From Streptomyces uncialis (GTDB lineage Bacteria; Actinomycetota; Actinomycetes; Streptomycetales; Streptomycetaceae): a stretch of 64,000 nucleotides of DNA. Each line of letters begins with the position of its first letter. Position 1 is the first letter of the stretch. Of this stretch, positions 35,312-44,224 are shown piece by piece. The notes beneath the pieces were generated by a model. That model was not told the origin of the DNA and ran no database searches. It worked only from the letters and a program-made list of their open reading frames with translations. A program made the translations under genes and the position numbers. The stretch covers positions 372,001 to 436,000 of the forward strand of contig NZ_LFBV01000006.1 of NCBI RefSeq assembly GCF_001905345.1, read 5' to 3'.

Positions 35312-36646
35312 TCAGGAAGCGTCGAGGAAGCGGTCCAGCACCCGGACCCCGAACTTGAGGCCGTCCACCGGGACCCGCTCGTCCACCCCGTGGAACATCC
35401 CCGCGAAGTCCAGCTCCGGCGGCAGCTTGAGCGGCGCGAAGCCGAAGCAGCGGATGCCGAGGTCGTCGAACGACTTGGCGTCGGTGCCGCCGGACAGCAT
35501 GTAGGGCACGGCCCGGGCGATGGGGTCCTCGGCGCGCAGCGCGGTCTGCATGGCGTCGACCAGGTCGCCGTCGAAGGTGGTCTCCAGGGCCTTGTCCCCG
35601 TGCACGTCCTCCCGCCGGACGCGCGGGCCGAGAATGCGGTCGAGGTCGGCCAGGAACTCGTCCTCGTACCCCGGCAGGAAGCGTCCGTCGACGTGCGCTG
35701 TCGCCTCACCGGGGATGACGTTCACCTTGTACCCGGCGCCGAGCATGGTGGGCGCGGCGGAGTTGCGCAGGGTCGCGCCGACCATCTTGGCGATACCGCC
35801 GAGCTTGGCGAGGGTGGCTTCCATGTCCTCGGGGTCGAGGGGGGTGCCGAGCGCGTCGGACAGCTCGTCGAGGAAGGACCGTACGGTCTTGGTGACCCTG
35901 ACCGGCCACTGGTGGCGGCCGAGCCGGCCCACGGCCTCGCAGAGTTCCGTGATGGCGTTGTCGTTGTTGGTCATGGAGCCGTGGCCCGCGGTGCCCTCGA
36001 CGGTGAGCCGCATCCAGTGCATGCCCTTCTGGGCGGTCTCCACCAGGTACAGCCGCAGATTCTCGTTGACGGTGAACGAGAATCCGCCGACCTCACCGAT
36101 CGCCTCGGTCACCCCTTCGAAGAGGTCCGGGTGCTTGTCGACGAGGTACCGGGCGCCGTACGTGCCACCGGCCTCCTCGTCCGCGAGGAACGCGAGGACG
36201 ATGTCGCGGGGCGGTTTGCGCCCGCTGCGCAGCCGGTCCCGGACGACCGCGAGGGTCATCGCGTCCATGTCCTTCATGTCGACGGCGCCCCGCCCCCATA
36301 CGCAGCCGTCCGCGATCTCGCCGGAGAAGGGATCGTGGGTCCAGTCGGCGGCGTTCGCCGGTACGACGTCGGTGTGGCCGTGGATCAGCAGTGCGGGGCG
36401 GGAGGGGTCCTCGCCCTCGATCCGGGCGACCGTGGAGGCGCGGCCCGGGTGGGACTCGAAGACGCGGGGTTCCAGTCCGACCTCGGCGAGCTTCTCCGCG
36501 ATGTACTCGGCGGCGCCCCGCTCGCCGGGGCCCGAGTGGTCACCGTAGTTGCTCGTGTCGATCCGGATCAGGTCGCGGCAGAGGTCGACGACCTCGTCCT
36601 CTCCGGTGACGGTCCGGGGCCCGGCGGCCCTGTTCGACTCGCTCAC
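35312..36646 (-). CDS. M20/M25/M40-family metallopeptidase
   Basis: This 444-residue dizinc hydrolase has ligands His91 and Asp93 in LLIHGHTDVVP, bridging Asp123 in WGRGAVDMKD, and catalytic Glu157-Glu158 in ADEEAGG. A dimerisation domain is inserted (GTAGHGSMTNNDNAITEL), and a final ligand histidine is expected near the C-terminus, where GGTDAKSFDDLGI is seen. Members cleave dipeptides, acylated amino acids or N-succinyl compounds; the substrate here is unknown. The GTG at 36646 is chosen for GGGAGGAA upstream. It lies alone between the chaplins and the tRNA gene. Confidence 0.92.
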   Translation of the reverse strand: MSESNRAAGPRTVTGEDEVVDLCRDLIRIDTSNYGDHSGPGERGAAEYIAEKLAEVGLEPRVFESHPGRASTVARIEGEDPSRPALLIHGHTDVVPANAADWTHDPFSGEIADGCVWGRGAVDMKDMDAMTLAVVRDRLRSGRKPPRDIVLAFLADEEAGGTYGARYLVDKHPDLFEGVTEAIGEVGGFSFTVNENLRLYLVETAQKGMHWMRLTVEGTAGHGSMTNNDNAITELCEAVGRLGRHQWPVRVTKTVRSFLDELSDALGTPLDPEDMEATLAKLGGIAKMVGATLRNSAAPTMLGAGYKVNVIPGEATAHVDGRFLPGYEDEFLADLDRILGPRVRREDVHGDKALETTFDGDLVDAMQTALRAEDPIARAVPYMLSGGTDAKSFDDLGIRCFGFAPLKLPPELDFAGMFHGVDERVPVDGLKFGVRVLDRFLDAS

Positions 36647-36877
36647 GGCGGTTCCTCCCACTGTCGCTGCCTGCTGCTCTCCCCTCCATACTCTCCCTCC
36701 TTGCCCGTCTCCCCCAAGGGCCGGCCCGGCCCGACATGCGCCGTTCACGCTGCCGCGGGGGTCACCCCGGCGGGCGCCCCCGGCCGGGCCGCGGGTACCG
36801 GACGGCCCGCGTGATCAGGGTCCGGATTCTTTGCTATGGTTTCCCACGTCGCCGCGGGAAACCGCGACACACCACCG

Positions 36878-36965
36878 GTCCGGGTGGCGGAATGGCAGAC
36901 GCGCTAGCTTGAGGTGCTAGTGCCCTTTAACGGGCGTGGGGGTTCAAGTCCCCCCTCGGACACCA
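36878..36965 (+). tRNA. tRNA-Leu (anticodon GAG)
   Basis: An 88-base class II tRNA. The acceptor stem GTCCGGG pairs with CTCGGAC. The anticodon stem CTAGC/GCTAG frames the loop TTGAGGT with anticodon GAG, which reads CTC. It has a long variable arm (TGCCCTTTAACGGGCG) and T-loop GTTCAAGTC, with an encoded CCA end. An intrinsic terminator follows 4 bases later. Confidence 0.97.
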
Positions 36966-36969
36966 GCTG

Positions 36970-36992
36970 AGACCCCTGATGATCAGGGGTCT
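36970..36992 (+). terminator. Terminator of the tRNA-Leu gene
   Basis: AGACCCCTGAT and its exact complement flank a single central base, followed by a T-rich stretch. It begins 4 bases after the tRNA CCA end. Confidence 0.88.
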
Positions 36993-37148
36993 TCTGCGTT
37001 TCCGGACAGTGACTCCATTACCGGGTCACTTCGGTGTCGTGCCCGCGGCTCCCCCGTCGCCGCGGGCACGCGGGAGAACGCTGCCCCGGCGACCGGACGG
37101 GCCCGGCGCCGGAACAGTCGGCGTGATGTGGGCGGGCACAATGGGCGT

Positions 37149-37619
37149 ATGGCTCGACGACCCTCGCGCAATGCCCGTTCCCGCCCGGCCCGTGATGCCG
37201 CGGCGGGCCTCGGCGCCGGGCCGGCCCCGGCCGCTCCCGTGGACTGCCCGTGCGGCGCCGGCCCGGCGTATGCGGAGTGCTGCGGGCGGTTCCACCGGGG
37301 TGAGGGGGCGGCGGCCACCGCGGAGGCGCTGATGCGGTCGCGGTACGCGGCGTTCGTCGTGCGGGACGCCGGATATCTGCTGCGGACCTGGCACCCGTCG
37401 ACCCGGCCGCCGGTGGTGGAGTTCGATCCCGCGCTGCGGTGGACGGGGCTGGAGATCACCGGGACGGGCGAGGGGTCGGCGTTCCACGCGGTGGGCACGG
37501 TGTCGTTCCGGGCCTCGTACCTGGAGGACGGCCGGGCCGGGGCGCTGGTGGAGCGCAGCCGGTTCGCGCGGGTGGACGGCGCGTGGGTCTACGTGGACGG
37601 GGAGTTCGGGGAGGGCTGA
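37149..37619 (+). CDS. YchJ-family protein (SEC-C and NTF2-like)
   Basis: This 156-residue protein has an N-terminal SEC-C-like zinc motif (DCPCGAGPAYAECCGRFH) followed by the YchJ NTF2-like domain (TAEALMRSRYAAFVVRDAGY, LLRTWHPSTRP, FRASYLEDGRAGALVERSRF). The family (UPF0225) is widespread and of unknown function. The ATG at 37149 is preferred over an open extension that would run into the tRNA. The first 30 residues are Arg/Ala-rich. The gene converges with the gluconate regulator. Confidence 0.85.
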   Translation: MARRPSRNARSRPARDAAAGLGAGPAPAAPVDCPCGAGPAYAECCGRFHRGEGAAATAEALMRSRYAAFVVRDAGYLLRTWHPSTRPPVVEFDPALRWTGLEITGTGEGSAFHAVGTVSFRASYLEDGRAGALVERSRFARVDGAWVYVDGEFGEG

Positions 37620-37688
37620 GGGGAGGACCGAGCGGGGCGGGTCCTGTCTCCGGGCCGTGCGGGGCCGTGGACCCGGGGCGGGCGCGGG

Positions 37689-38390
37689 TCAGGGGGCGAG
37701 GATGTCCAGCTCCTGGAGGGCGCCCACCGCGATCTGGCGGGTCAGCTCCTCCGCGCGGACCGCGTCGCCCTCGCGTACCGCCTCCGCGACCCGGACATGC
37801 AGGGTGACGGCCGCCGGGTCCGGGTCCTCGAACATGACCTGGTGATGGGTGCGGCCCGCGAGGACCTCGGCGACGACATCGCCGAGGCGGGCGAACATCT
37901 CGTTGCCGGACGAGGTGAGGATCACCCGGTGGAAGGCGATGTCATGGACGAGGTACCCCTCCAACTGCCGTCCGCGTGAGGTGGCGACCATCCCGAGGGC
38001 GCACCGGGTGAGTTCCGCGCACTGCTCGGCGGTGGCGTGGCGGGCGGCCAGCGCGGCGGCGGCCGGTTCGACGGCGGAGCGCAGCACGGTCAGGGAGCGC
38101 AGCTGGCGGGGGCGGTCGGCGCCCGCGAGCCGCCAGCGGATGACCTGGGGGTCGTAGACGTTCCATTCCTCGGTGGGCCGGACCGTGACGCCGACCCTGC
38201 GGCGGGACTCCACCAGCCGCATCGACTCCAGTACCCGGACCGCCTCGCGCATCACCGAGCGGGACACCTCGAAGCGCTGGGCCAGTTCGTCGGTCCGCAG
38301 CACGCTGCCCGGCGGGCACTCGCCCGCGGTGATCGCCGGGCCGAGGGTGTCGAGGACATGGGCGTGCAGGCCGCGGCCCGGTGTGGTCAT
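37689..38390 (-). CDS. FadR-subfamily GntR regulator of gluconate genes
   Basis: This 233-residue protein has an N-terminal winged helix (RTDELAQRFEVSRSVMREAVRVLESM without break, about 32-57) and an FCD domain (LRSAVEPAAAALAARHATAE, HDIAFHRVILTSSGNEMFAR, HVRVAEAVREGDAVRAEELT). It is divergent from the gluconate kinase and permease genes and is very probably their repressor, released by gluconate or 6-phosphogluconate. A 15-base palindrome of the FadR type lies in the shared 217-bp gap and is the natural operator. The gene name gntR is common usage, but the effector here is inferred. Confidence 0.88.
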   Translation of the reverse strand: MTTPGRGLHAHVLDTLGPAITAGECPPGSVLRTDELAQRFEVSRSVMREAVRVLESMRLVESRRRVGVTVRPTEEWNVYDPQVIRWRLAGADRPRQLRSLTVLRSAVEPAAAALAARHATAEQCAELTRCALGMVATSRGRQLEGYLVHDIAFHRVILTSSGNEMFARLGDVVAEVLAGRTHHQVMFEDPDPAAVTLHVRVAEAVREGDAVRAEELTRQIAVGALQELDILAP

Positions 38391-38431
38391 GCCGCTCAGC
38401 GTACGAGCTGACCCCGGGCGAGACGAAGTCG

Positions 38432-38446
38432 AAAAGTCAGACTTTT
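38432..38446. promoter_or_regulatory. FadR-type operator between the gluconate regulator and kinase genes
   Basis: AAAAGTCAGACTTTT is a perfect 15-base palindrome with the GT-N3-AC core typical of FadR-subfamily sites. It is one of the AT-richest spots in the window and lies 42 bp from the regulator start. Confidence 0.65.
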
Positions 38447-38472
38447 ATGTCACAGACTCTTGAATTCATCAG

Positions 38473-38483
38473 ACCTAATAGGT
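38473..38483. promoter_or_regulatory. Second palindrome in the gluconate control region
   Basis: ACCTAATAGGT is a perfect 11-base palindrome 26 bp beyond the first site. GTGTCGTGACAC follows at 38488-38499. It could be a second regulator site or part of the kinase promoter. Confidence 0.4.
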
Positions 38484-38607
38484 TTCAGTGTCGTGACACC
38501 TCGCCGCCAGACCCCTTGGAAGCCAACGAACCGGTTGAAAACGGGTGATGCCGGCGAGGTCTCGGCCAGGTCAACAAGGACATCCATCGACACGAGGACC
38601 CCAGATC

Positions 38608-39168
38608 GTGAAGAACACACCGCCGACCCCCCATGTCATCGTGGTCATGGGCGTGGCGGGGACCGGGAAGACAACGGTCGGTCCGCTGCTCGCGGAGCTG
38701 CTGGGCGTCCCGTACGCCGAGGGCGACGACTTCCACCCGGCCGCGAACATCGCGAAGATGACCGCGGGCACCCCGCTCACCGACGAGGACCGCCGGCCGT
38801 GGCTGGACGCCATCGGCGAATGGGCCCACACCCGGGACGGGCTCGGCGGGGTCGTCAGCAGTTCGGCGCTGAAGCGCGGCTACCGTGACCGGCTGAGGTC
38901 GGCCGCTCCCGGGCTCGTGTTCGTGCATCTGACGGGCGACCGCGCGCTGATCGAGGACCGGATGAGCCACCGGCAGGGGCACTTCATGCCGACGGCCCTG
39001 CTGGACTCGCAGTTCGCCACGCTCCAGCCGCTCCAGCCGGACGAGGCGGGCGTCGCCGTCGATGTGACGGGCACCCCCGCCGACATCGCGCGCCGGGCCG
39101 CCGAGGCGCTGCGGCCCGCCACCGACCCGGCCGCCGCAGGTCCGGCCCCCGCCGGTACGGAGGGCTGA
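38608..39168 (+). CDS. gntK: Gluconokinase
   Basis: This 186-residue P-loop kinase converts gluconate to 6-phosphogluconate, feeding the pentose-phosphate pathway. It has Walker A GVAGTGKTT (15-23), YAEGDDFHPAANIAKM with the substrate-binding Asp and His, LTDEDRRPWLDAIG, and FVHLTGDRALIEDRMSHRQG with the lid. The last 20 residues are Ala/Pro-rich. The GTG at 38608 is chosen because the kinase fold starts there and GAGGA precedes it. The permease gene follows after 179 bp, and the pair is divergent from the FadR-type regulator. Confidence 0.95.
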   Translation: MKNTPPTPHVIVVMGVAGTGKTTVGPLLAELLGVPYAEGDDFHPAANIAKMTAGTPLTDEDRRPWLDAIGEWAHTRDGLGGVVSSSALKRGYRDRLRSAAPGLVFVHLTGDRALIEDRMSHRQGHFMPTALLDSQFATLQPLQPDEAGVAVDVTGTPADIARRAAEALRPATDPAAAGPAPAGTEG

Positions 39169-39347
39169 CCCCCGGGTCCGGGGCCCGCCCCGCGACCCAC
39201 CGCTCCCGGCACCCCCACCCGCGCGGACCGTCCCGACCCCACCCGACCGGTCCTCCGCGCATCCGCTCCCCCGCTCCCCCCGCTCCACCCCCTGCCCCGT
39301 TCACCGCCGTACCTCCCCGTACGACCGAGTCTCCAAGGAAACCGACC

Positions 39348-40745
39348 GTGACCAGTCTCAGCGTCGAGATGCTGGCAGCGGACCCCGTCGCGCCGATCAC
39401 CTCCGCGGGCCACGCCCAGCTCGGGATCGCCGTTCTCGCGGGCATCGCCGTCATCGTCCTGCTCATCACCAAGTTCAAGGTCCACGCGTTCCTCGCGCTG
39501 ACCATCGGCTCGCTCGCCCTCGGCGCCTTCGCCGGGGCACCGCTGGACAAGGTGATCCCCAGCTTCACCACCGGCCTCGGCAACACGGTCGCCGGTGTCG
39601 GTGTGCTGATCGCGCTCGGCGCGATCCTCGGCAAGCTGCTCGCGGACTCCGGGGGCGCCGACCAGATCGTCGACACGATCCTCGCCAGGGCGAGCGGCCG
39701 TTCGATGCCGTGGGCCATGGTGCTGATCGCCTCGGTGATCGGTCTGCCGCTGTTCTTCGAGGTCGGCATCGTGCTGCTGATCCCCGTCGTGCTGATGGTC
39801 GCCAAGCGCGGCAACTACTCGCTGATGCGGATCGGTATCCCCGCGCTGGCCGGTCTGTCCGTGATGCACGGGCTGATACCCCCGCACCCCGGCCCGCTGG
39901 TCGCGATCGACGCCGTCCAGGCGAACCTCGGTCTCACCCTCGCGCTCGGTGTCCTCGTCTCGATCCCGACCGTGATCATCGCGGGTCCGGTCTTCGCCAA
40001 GTACGCGGCCCGCTGGGTCGATGTGCCGGTGCCGGAGAAGATGATCCAGGCGCGTCCTTCCGAGGACCTGGACAAGCGCCCCAGCTTCGGCGCGACCGTC
40101 TTCACCGTGCTGCTGCCCGTGGTCCTCATGCTCGGCAGCGCGCTGGTCGAGATCATCATCGACGACCCCGCCAACATGGTGCAGCGGGTGTTCGACGTGA
40201 TCGGTTCGCCGCTGATGGCGCTGCTCGCGGCGGTCATCGTCGGGATGTTCACGCTGGGCCGGGCCGCCGGGTTCACCAAGGGCCGGCTGTCGACCACGGT
40301 CGAGAAGTCGCTCGGCCCGATCGCCGGTGTGCTGCTGATCGTCGGCGCCGGCGGTGGCTTCAAGCAGACGCTGATCGACTCGGGCGTCGGTCAGATGGTC
40401 CTGGAGATCTCCGAGGACTGGTCCATCCCCGCGCTGCTGCTGGCCTGGCTGATCGCCGTGGTGATCCGGCTGGCGACGGGCTCCGCGACGGTCGCGACGG
40501 TGTCGGCCGCCGGTCTGGTCGCCCCGCTGGCCGCCGATATGTCGAGCACCCACCTGGCACTGCTGGTGCTGGCGATCGGCGCCGGTTCCCTCTTCTTCAG
40601 CCATGTGAACGACGCCGGTTTCTGGCTGGTGAAGGAGTACTTCGGGATGAGCGTCGGCCAGACCATCAAGACCTGGTCGGTCATGGAGACGATCATCTCG
40701 GTGGTCGCGGGCGCCATCGTCCTGCTGCTGTCCTTGGTGATCTAG
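39348..40745 (+). CDS. Gluconate permease, GntP family
   Basis: This 465-residue membrane protein has about 12-14 hydrophobic spans. GntP landmarks are AFLALTIGSLALGAFAGAPL, LGKLLADSGGADQIVDTI, MHGLIPPHPGPLVAIDAV and FFSHVNDAGFWLVKEYFGMS. It should import gluconate with protons for phosphorylation by the preceding kinase. The GTG start follows AAGGAAA. After the stop codon, degenerate GGTGATCCA/GGTGGTC repeats extend to about 40830, and a perfect 38-base palindrome ends the unit. Confidence 0.95.
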   Translation: MTSLSVEMLAADPVAPITSAGHAQLGIAVLAGIAVIVLLITKFKVHAFLALTIGSLALGAFAGAPLDKVIPSFTTGLGNTVAGVGVLIALGAILGKLLADSGGADQIVDTILARASGRSMPWAMVLIASVIGLPLFFEVGIVLLIPVVLMVAKRGNYSLMRIGIPALAGLSVMHGLIPPHPGPLVAIDAVQANLGLTLALGVLVSIPTVIIAGPVFAKYAARWVDVPVPEKMIQARPSEDLDKRPSFGATVFTVLLPVVLMLGSALVEIIIDDPANMVQRVFDVIGSPLMALLAAVIVGMFTLGRAAGFTKGRLSTTVEKSLGPIAGVLLIVGAGGGFKQTLIDSGVGQMVLEISEDWSIPALLLAWLIAVVIRLATGSATVATVSAAGLVAPLAADMSSTHLALLVLAIGAGSLFFSHVNDAGFWLVKEYFGMSVGQTIKTWSVMETIISVVAGAIVLLLSLVI

Positions 40746-40864
40746 GTGATCCAGGTGATCCAGGTGGCCGACGTGGTCCGCACGGTCCAGGTGGTCTCGA
40801 CGGCCCAGGTGGCCCGGGTGGTCCCGGGGGTCTGAGGCCGGTCACCGGGAAGGCCGGGATGTGC

Positions 40865-40902
40865 GGGAGGGGCGGTCCGTCGTACGACGGACCGCCCCTC
40901 CC
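40865..40902. terminator. Perfect 38-base palindrome between convergent genes
   Basis: Bases 40865-40883 are the exact reverse complement of 40884-40902. It lies between the gluconate permease (+) and the APC permease (-) and can stop both transcripts. Confidence 0.85.
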
Positions 40903-40929
40903 TGCGTCACCGGACGTGCGCCCCGGGGG

Positions 40930-42492
40930 TCAGGAACCCTCCTCGGCCGCCTTCTCCAGCTGGAACGCCTCGTTGCCGAGGCCGATCCGGGCGTGCGCCT
41001 CGGGCTTGCGTGCCTTGAGGTACGCGCCGACGGACAGCCCGACGGCGGCGGCGAGGAAGATGATCCCGGGCAGGACCCAGCGCAGCGCCGAGTCGGGGCC
41101 CGCGCCGACGAGGAGGTAGAAGTCCTTGGCGGTGTACCCGGCGATCACCAGCAGCGACACCCCGGCGACGCCGGACGCGATCAGCCGCCAGAGCTGTGCG
41201 CGGGCGGCGCCCCGGCGCACGAAGAAGACGATGACCGCGAGCGAGGCGGTGGCCATCAGCAGGATCACCCCGAAGGCGCCCACGTTGCCCATCCAGGTGA
41301 ACAGCCGCAGGATCGGCGCGGTCGGGTCGCCGGTCTCCTTGGTGTCGGTGAGGGCGAAGGCCGCGATCACGACGACGGAGATACCGGTCTGGAGCAGCGC
41401 GCCGGTGCCGGGGGCGCCGCTGGCGCTGTTGGTGCGGCCGAAGACGGCGGGCAGCAGCCCTTCGCGTCCCATGGCGAACGCGTAGCGCGAGACGACGTTG
41501 TGGAAGCTGAGCGTCGCGGCGAACACACCGGTCACCAGCAGGATGTGCATGAGGTCGGCGAAGGTCTCCCCGAGCCTGCTCTCGGTCAGCACGAACAGCA
41601 GTCCGGCGGTGTGCTCCTGCGCGGCGGGGACGATCCCGTCCGGCCCGGCGGCGACGGTCAGCGCCCAAGAGCTGAAGGCGAAGAACAGCGCGACGAAGGT
41701 CACCGCGAGGAACATCACCCGGGCCACCACGACCTGCGGACGGCTGGTCTCCTCGGCGTACACGGGTGCCTGCTCGAAGCCGGTGAAGGCGGCGATGCAG
41801 AAGCACAGCGCGGTGCCGATGCCCGCGCCGGTCAGGGTCTCCGGGTTGAACGCGGCGAGCGACACACCGCCCTTGGCGGGCTCGGAGAGCGCGGCGATGT
41901 CGAAGACGACGACAAGGGCGACCTCGATCAGCAGCAGCACACCGAGGACGCGCGCGTTGACGTCGATCTTCATCAGGGCGAGGAAGCCCACGATCGCGGC
42001 GCCCGCGAGGGAGGGTATCCACCAGGGGACGGACACCTCGAAGTGGGCGTTCAGCAGCAGCGAGACCTCGAAGCCGAGGAGCCCGTAGAGGCCGACCTGG
42101 AGTGCGCTGTAGGCGACCAGCGCCACGAGCGAGGCGCCCGCTCCGGCGGTTCCGCCGAGGCCGCGGGAAATGTACGCGTAAAAAGCGCCCGCGTTGTGAA
42201 CATGACGGCTCATCTCCGCGTATCCGAAGGAGAAGAGGATGAGGACGACGCCGAGGATGACGAAGAGCAGTGGCTGCCCCACGATGCCCATGACCGCGAA
42301 GGTGGTGGGCATGACCCCCGCGACGACCATGAGCGGTCCCGTCGCGGCGAGCACCGACAGGAGGAGTCCCGCCGTGCCGAGCCGGTCCGCGCGCAGTGCG
42401 CGGTCCTGGCCCTTGAAGGTGTTGATCCCGCCGCCGGACTTCGCTCCGGTGGTCGATCTGGCTTCGCTCGTGCTCGAACTGCCCGTCGTCAT
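40930..42492 (-). CDS. APC-family amino acid/polyamine permease
   Basis: This 520-residue transporter has about 12-14 membrane spans: LGTAGLLLSVLAATGPLMVV, HNAGAFYAYISRGLGG (the conserved APC glycine-rich helix), GFEQAPVYAEETSRPQ in the helix-6/7 region and SFHNVVSRYAFAMGREGLLP. It probably imports an amino acid or related amine; the substrate is not predictable. An N-terminal Ser/Thr/Gly tail of about 20 residues precedes KGQDRALRADRLG. The ATG at 42492 has AAAGGAC upstream. The frame stays open further upstream, but that sequence is His/Pro/Arg-rich and not conserved-looking. Confidence 0.92.
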   Translation of the reverse strand: MTTGSSSTSEARSTTGAKSGGGINTFKGQDRALRADRLGTAGLLLSVLAATGPLMVVAGVMPTTFAVMGIVGQPLLFVILGVVLILFSFGYAEMSRHVHNAGAFYAYISRGLGGTAGAGASLVALVAYSALQVGLYGLLGFEVSLLLNAHFEVSVPWWIPSLAGAAIVGFLALMKIDVNARVLGVLLLIEVALVVVFDIAALSEPAKGGVSLAAFNPETLTGAGIGTALCFCIAAFTGFEQAPVYAEETSRPQVVVARVMFLAVTFVALFFAFSSWALTVAAGPDGIVPAAQEHTAGLLFVLTESRLGETFADLMHILLVTGVFAATLSFHNVVSRYAFAMGREGLLPAVFGRTNSASGAPGTGALLQTGISVVVIAAFALTDTKETGDPTAPILRLFTWMGNVGAFGVILLMATASLAVIVFFVRRGAARAQLWRLIASGVAGVSLLVIAGYTAKDFYLLVGAGPDSALRWVLPGIIFLAAAVGLSVGAYLKARKPEAHARIGLGNEAFQLEKAAEEGS

Positions 42493-42887
42493 GGCGGGGT
42501 TTGTCCTTTCGGGTGGGCGGGTCAGGCGTGTTCCGGTTCGTGCGGGCGCGGCCGACGTGGACCGCGGCCGTACCGGGGTACGGCCGAGCGGTGCACGACC
42601 CGGTGGTACGGGTGGTGCGAGTCGTACGTGTGGTGCCGGGTGATGCCCGTCGTACCTGTGGTGCGGGTGGTGACGGGTGACGTCGATAAGGACGACGTCA
42701 CCGGTGGTGCTGGTGTTGCCAATGCTGTTGCCGCCGATCGTGCAGCGCGCAGAACCGCTGGTTCGCACCCGAGGTGCCGGTTCCGCGCGGTGGTGCCTTC
42801 TTCCGCGATGGTGCTTGCGGTGGTGCTGGTGACACTGGTGGTGCGTCCGCGCCTACCGCCGGTGGGCGCGGGGATGTGGGGTGGGGG
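42493..42887. repeat. Intergenic region rich in degenerate GTGGTG-type repeats
   Basis: About 395 bp without a convincing gene. From about 42590 to 42850 it is built of short imperfect repeats such as GGTGGTACGG, GTGCGGGTGGTGACGGG and GGTGGTGCTGGTG. It is the 5' region of the APC permease gene and the 3' side of the next hypothetical gene, both on the minus strand. Confidence 0.55.
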
Positions 42888-43838
42888 TCATCCGGTGCCG
42901 AGGGACGCGTTGCGCGCTTCCCTGAACGCCTCGGACGGGTCCCGGTCGGGGTACGACCAGGGGGCGGGGGTGATGTGGTTGCCGATGCGGTGGAAGAGGG
43001 CCGCGGCCTCGGCGGCCCGGCCTCCGCAGTACTTCGCGTGGGCGAGGAAGTTGAGGTCGACGCGGTTGCGCGGGTGGTCCTCGCGCTCCCACTCCAGCCA
43101 CCAGTCGAACGCCGCCTTCATCACCTGGCGGGCGCGGCGGCCGACCCAGTGCCCCGAGGACAGCGGGTCGGCGGGCTCCCGGCCGGCCAGGGCCAGCACG
43201 CGGTACCGCTCGGCGTGCGCGACGACGGGCAGGATCGCCAGCGGGGAGTCCGCCGGGGCCTGTTCGGCGGCCCAGGCGGCGAAGTCGTAGACCTCGTGCA
43301 TAGGGTCCTGTCCGGCGTCGGCGCGGCGCTCGGCGAGCCGGGCGATCATCAGATGGTGGGCGTGGTGGTGGTCGGGGTGCCGGTGGCGGACCTCGTCGAA
43401 GAGCTGGACGACGTCCTCCTCGGTGCCGACCGTGCGTTCCAGCATCAGCAGTCCGAGCCAGGGCGTGGGGTCGGCGGGGACGAGCCCGGCGGCGGTGCGG
43501 CAGGCGGCCCGCGCCGCGTCCGGGCGCGCTTTGCCGTTCAGCGCGCGCTGGACGGCGGCCAGGGCGAACAGGACCGCGGCGTCGGCGGACTCGGGCTCGG
43601 CGATCCGCCAGTCCTGGGCCCAGGCCGAGGTGGTGGTCTCCTGGGCGAGCGCCGTGACGCGGTGGCCGCGGCGGTCCCAGTCGTCGCCGGTGTCGACGAG
43701 CAGCCCGCGGACGACGGACCAGCGGCCCTGACCGAGCGCGGTACGGGCGGTCGCGAGTGCCGTGTCGTCGAGGGCCGCGTCGAAGACATGAGAGCCCCGC
43801 TTGCGCGAACGGCCCAGTGGCGGTGGGGGTGGCGTCAC
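42888..43838 (-). CDS. Conserved hypothetical helical-repeat-like protein
   Basis: This 316-residue protein is not assigned to a named family. It is helix-rich with repeat-like spacing (ALATARTALGQGRWSVVRGL, AAVLFALAAVQRALNGKARP, PWLGLLMLERTVGTEEDVVQ, MIARLAERRADAGQDPMHEV), suggesting a TPR-like solenoid. The C-terminal half has conserved-looking tryptophans (FDWWLEWEREDHPRNRVDLN). There is no signal peptide or membrane span. The start is the GTG at 43838, with GGAGGAAG upstream; an upstream open stretch is not convincing. It may be a scaffold or an accessory to a regulatory pathway, but nothing around it says which. Confidence 0.7.
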   Translation of the reverse strand: MTPPPPPLGRSRKRGSHVFDAALDDTALATARTALGQGRWSVVRGLLVDTGDDWDRRGHRVTALAQETTTSAWAQDWRIAEPESADAAVLFALAAVQRALNGKARPDAARAACRTAAGLVPADPTPWLGLLMLERTVGTEEDVVQLFDEVRHRHPDHHHAHHLMIARLAERRADAGQDPMHEVYDFAAWAAEQAPADSPLAILPVVAHAERYRVLALAGREPADPLSSGHWVGRRARQVMKAAFDWWLEWEREDHPRNRVDLNFLAHAKYCGGRAAEAAALFHRIGNHITPAPWSYPDRDPSEAFREARNASLGTG

Positions 43839-44224
43839 CGCGGGACTTCCTCCCCGACACGGTGTGTTGAGCGAATGATCACGGACAGCAAACCGGTAGG
43901 GGGTGCTCCGAGTCAAGGGCCACCAGCCCACCTACACGTGTCAAGTGCCTGATCGGACGGTCGAGTTGTCCCTTCGATGCCACTTCTTACCCAAGTGCGC
44001 CCGCGATCCGGGGGGCGTAATCGGCGTGGCGGCTTGATCGTTGCGCCCGTGATCATGCGGGACGGGCGACGGGAACGGGGGCCGCGGAGGCGCCGACCCG
44101 GGGTTCGGAAGTGGTCCTACCCCACCCCTCCGACGCTATGCGTGGCTGGAGCACGTATCCCGTTGCGACCGGTTCATCCCGCACTCCCCCGATTCCAGGC
44201 GCACTTGTACGGGCTCGGGAGGCG
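43839..44224. other. Intergenic region upstream of the helical-repeat gene
   Basis: 386 bp between two minus-strand genes, relatively AT-rich at 43870-43960, where the promoter of the downstream gene is expected. I see no gene, strong hairpin or recognisable operator. Confidence 0.4.

Noticed and set aside
36800..36877. Specific promoter of the tRNA-Leu gene
   Set aside because: A TATGGT hexamer is present, but I found no convincing -35 partner, so it was not annotated.
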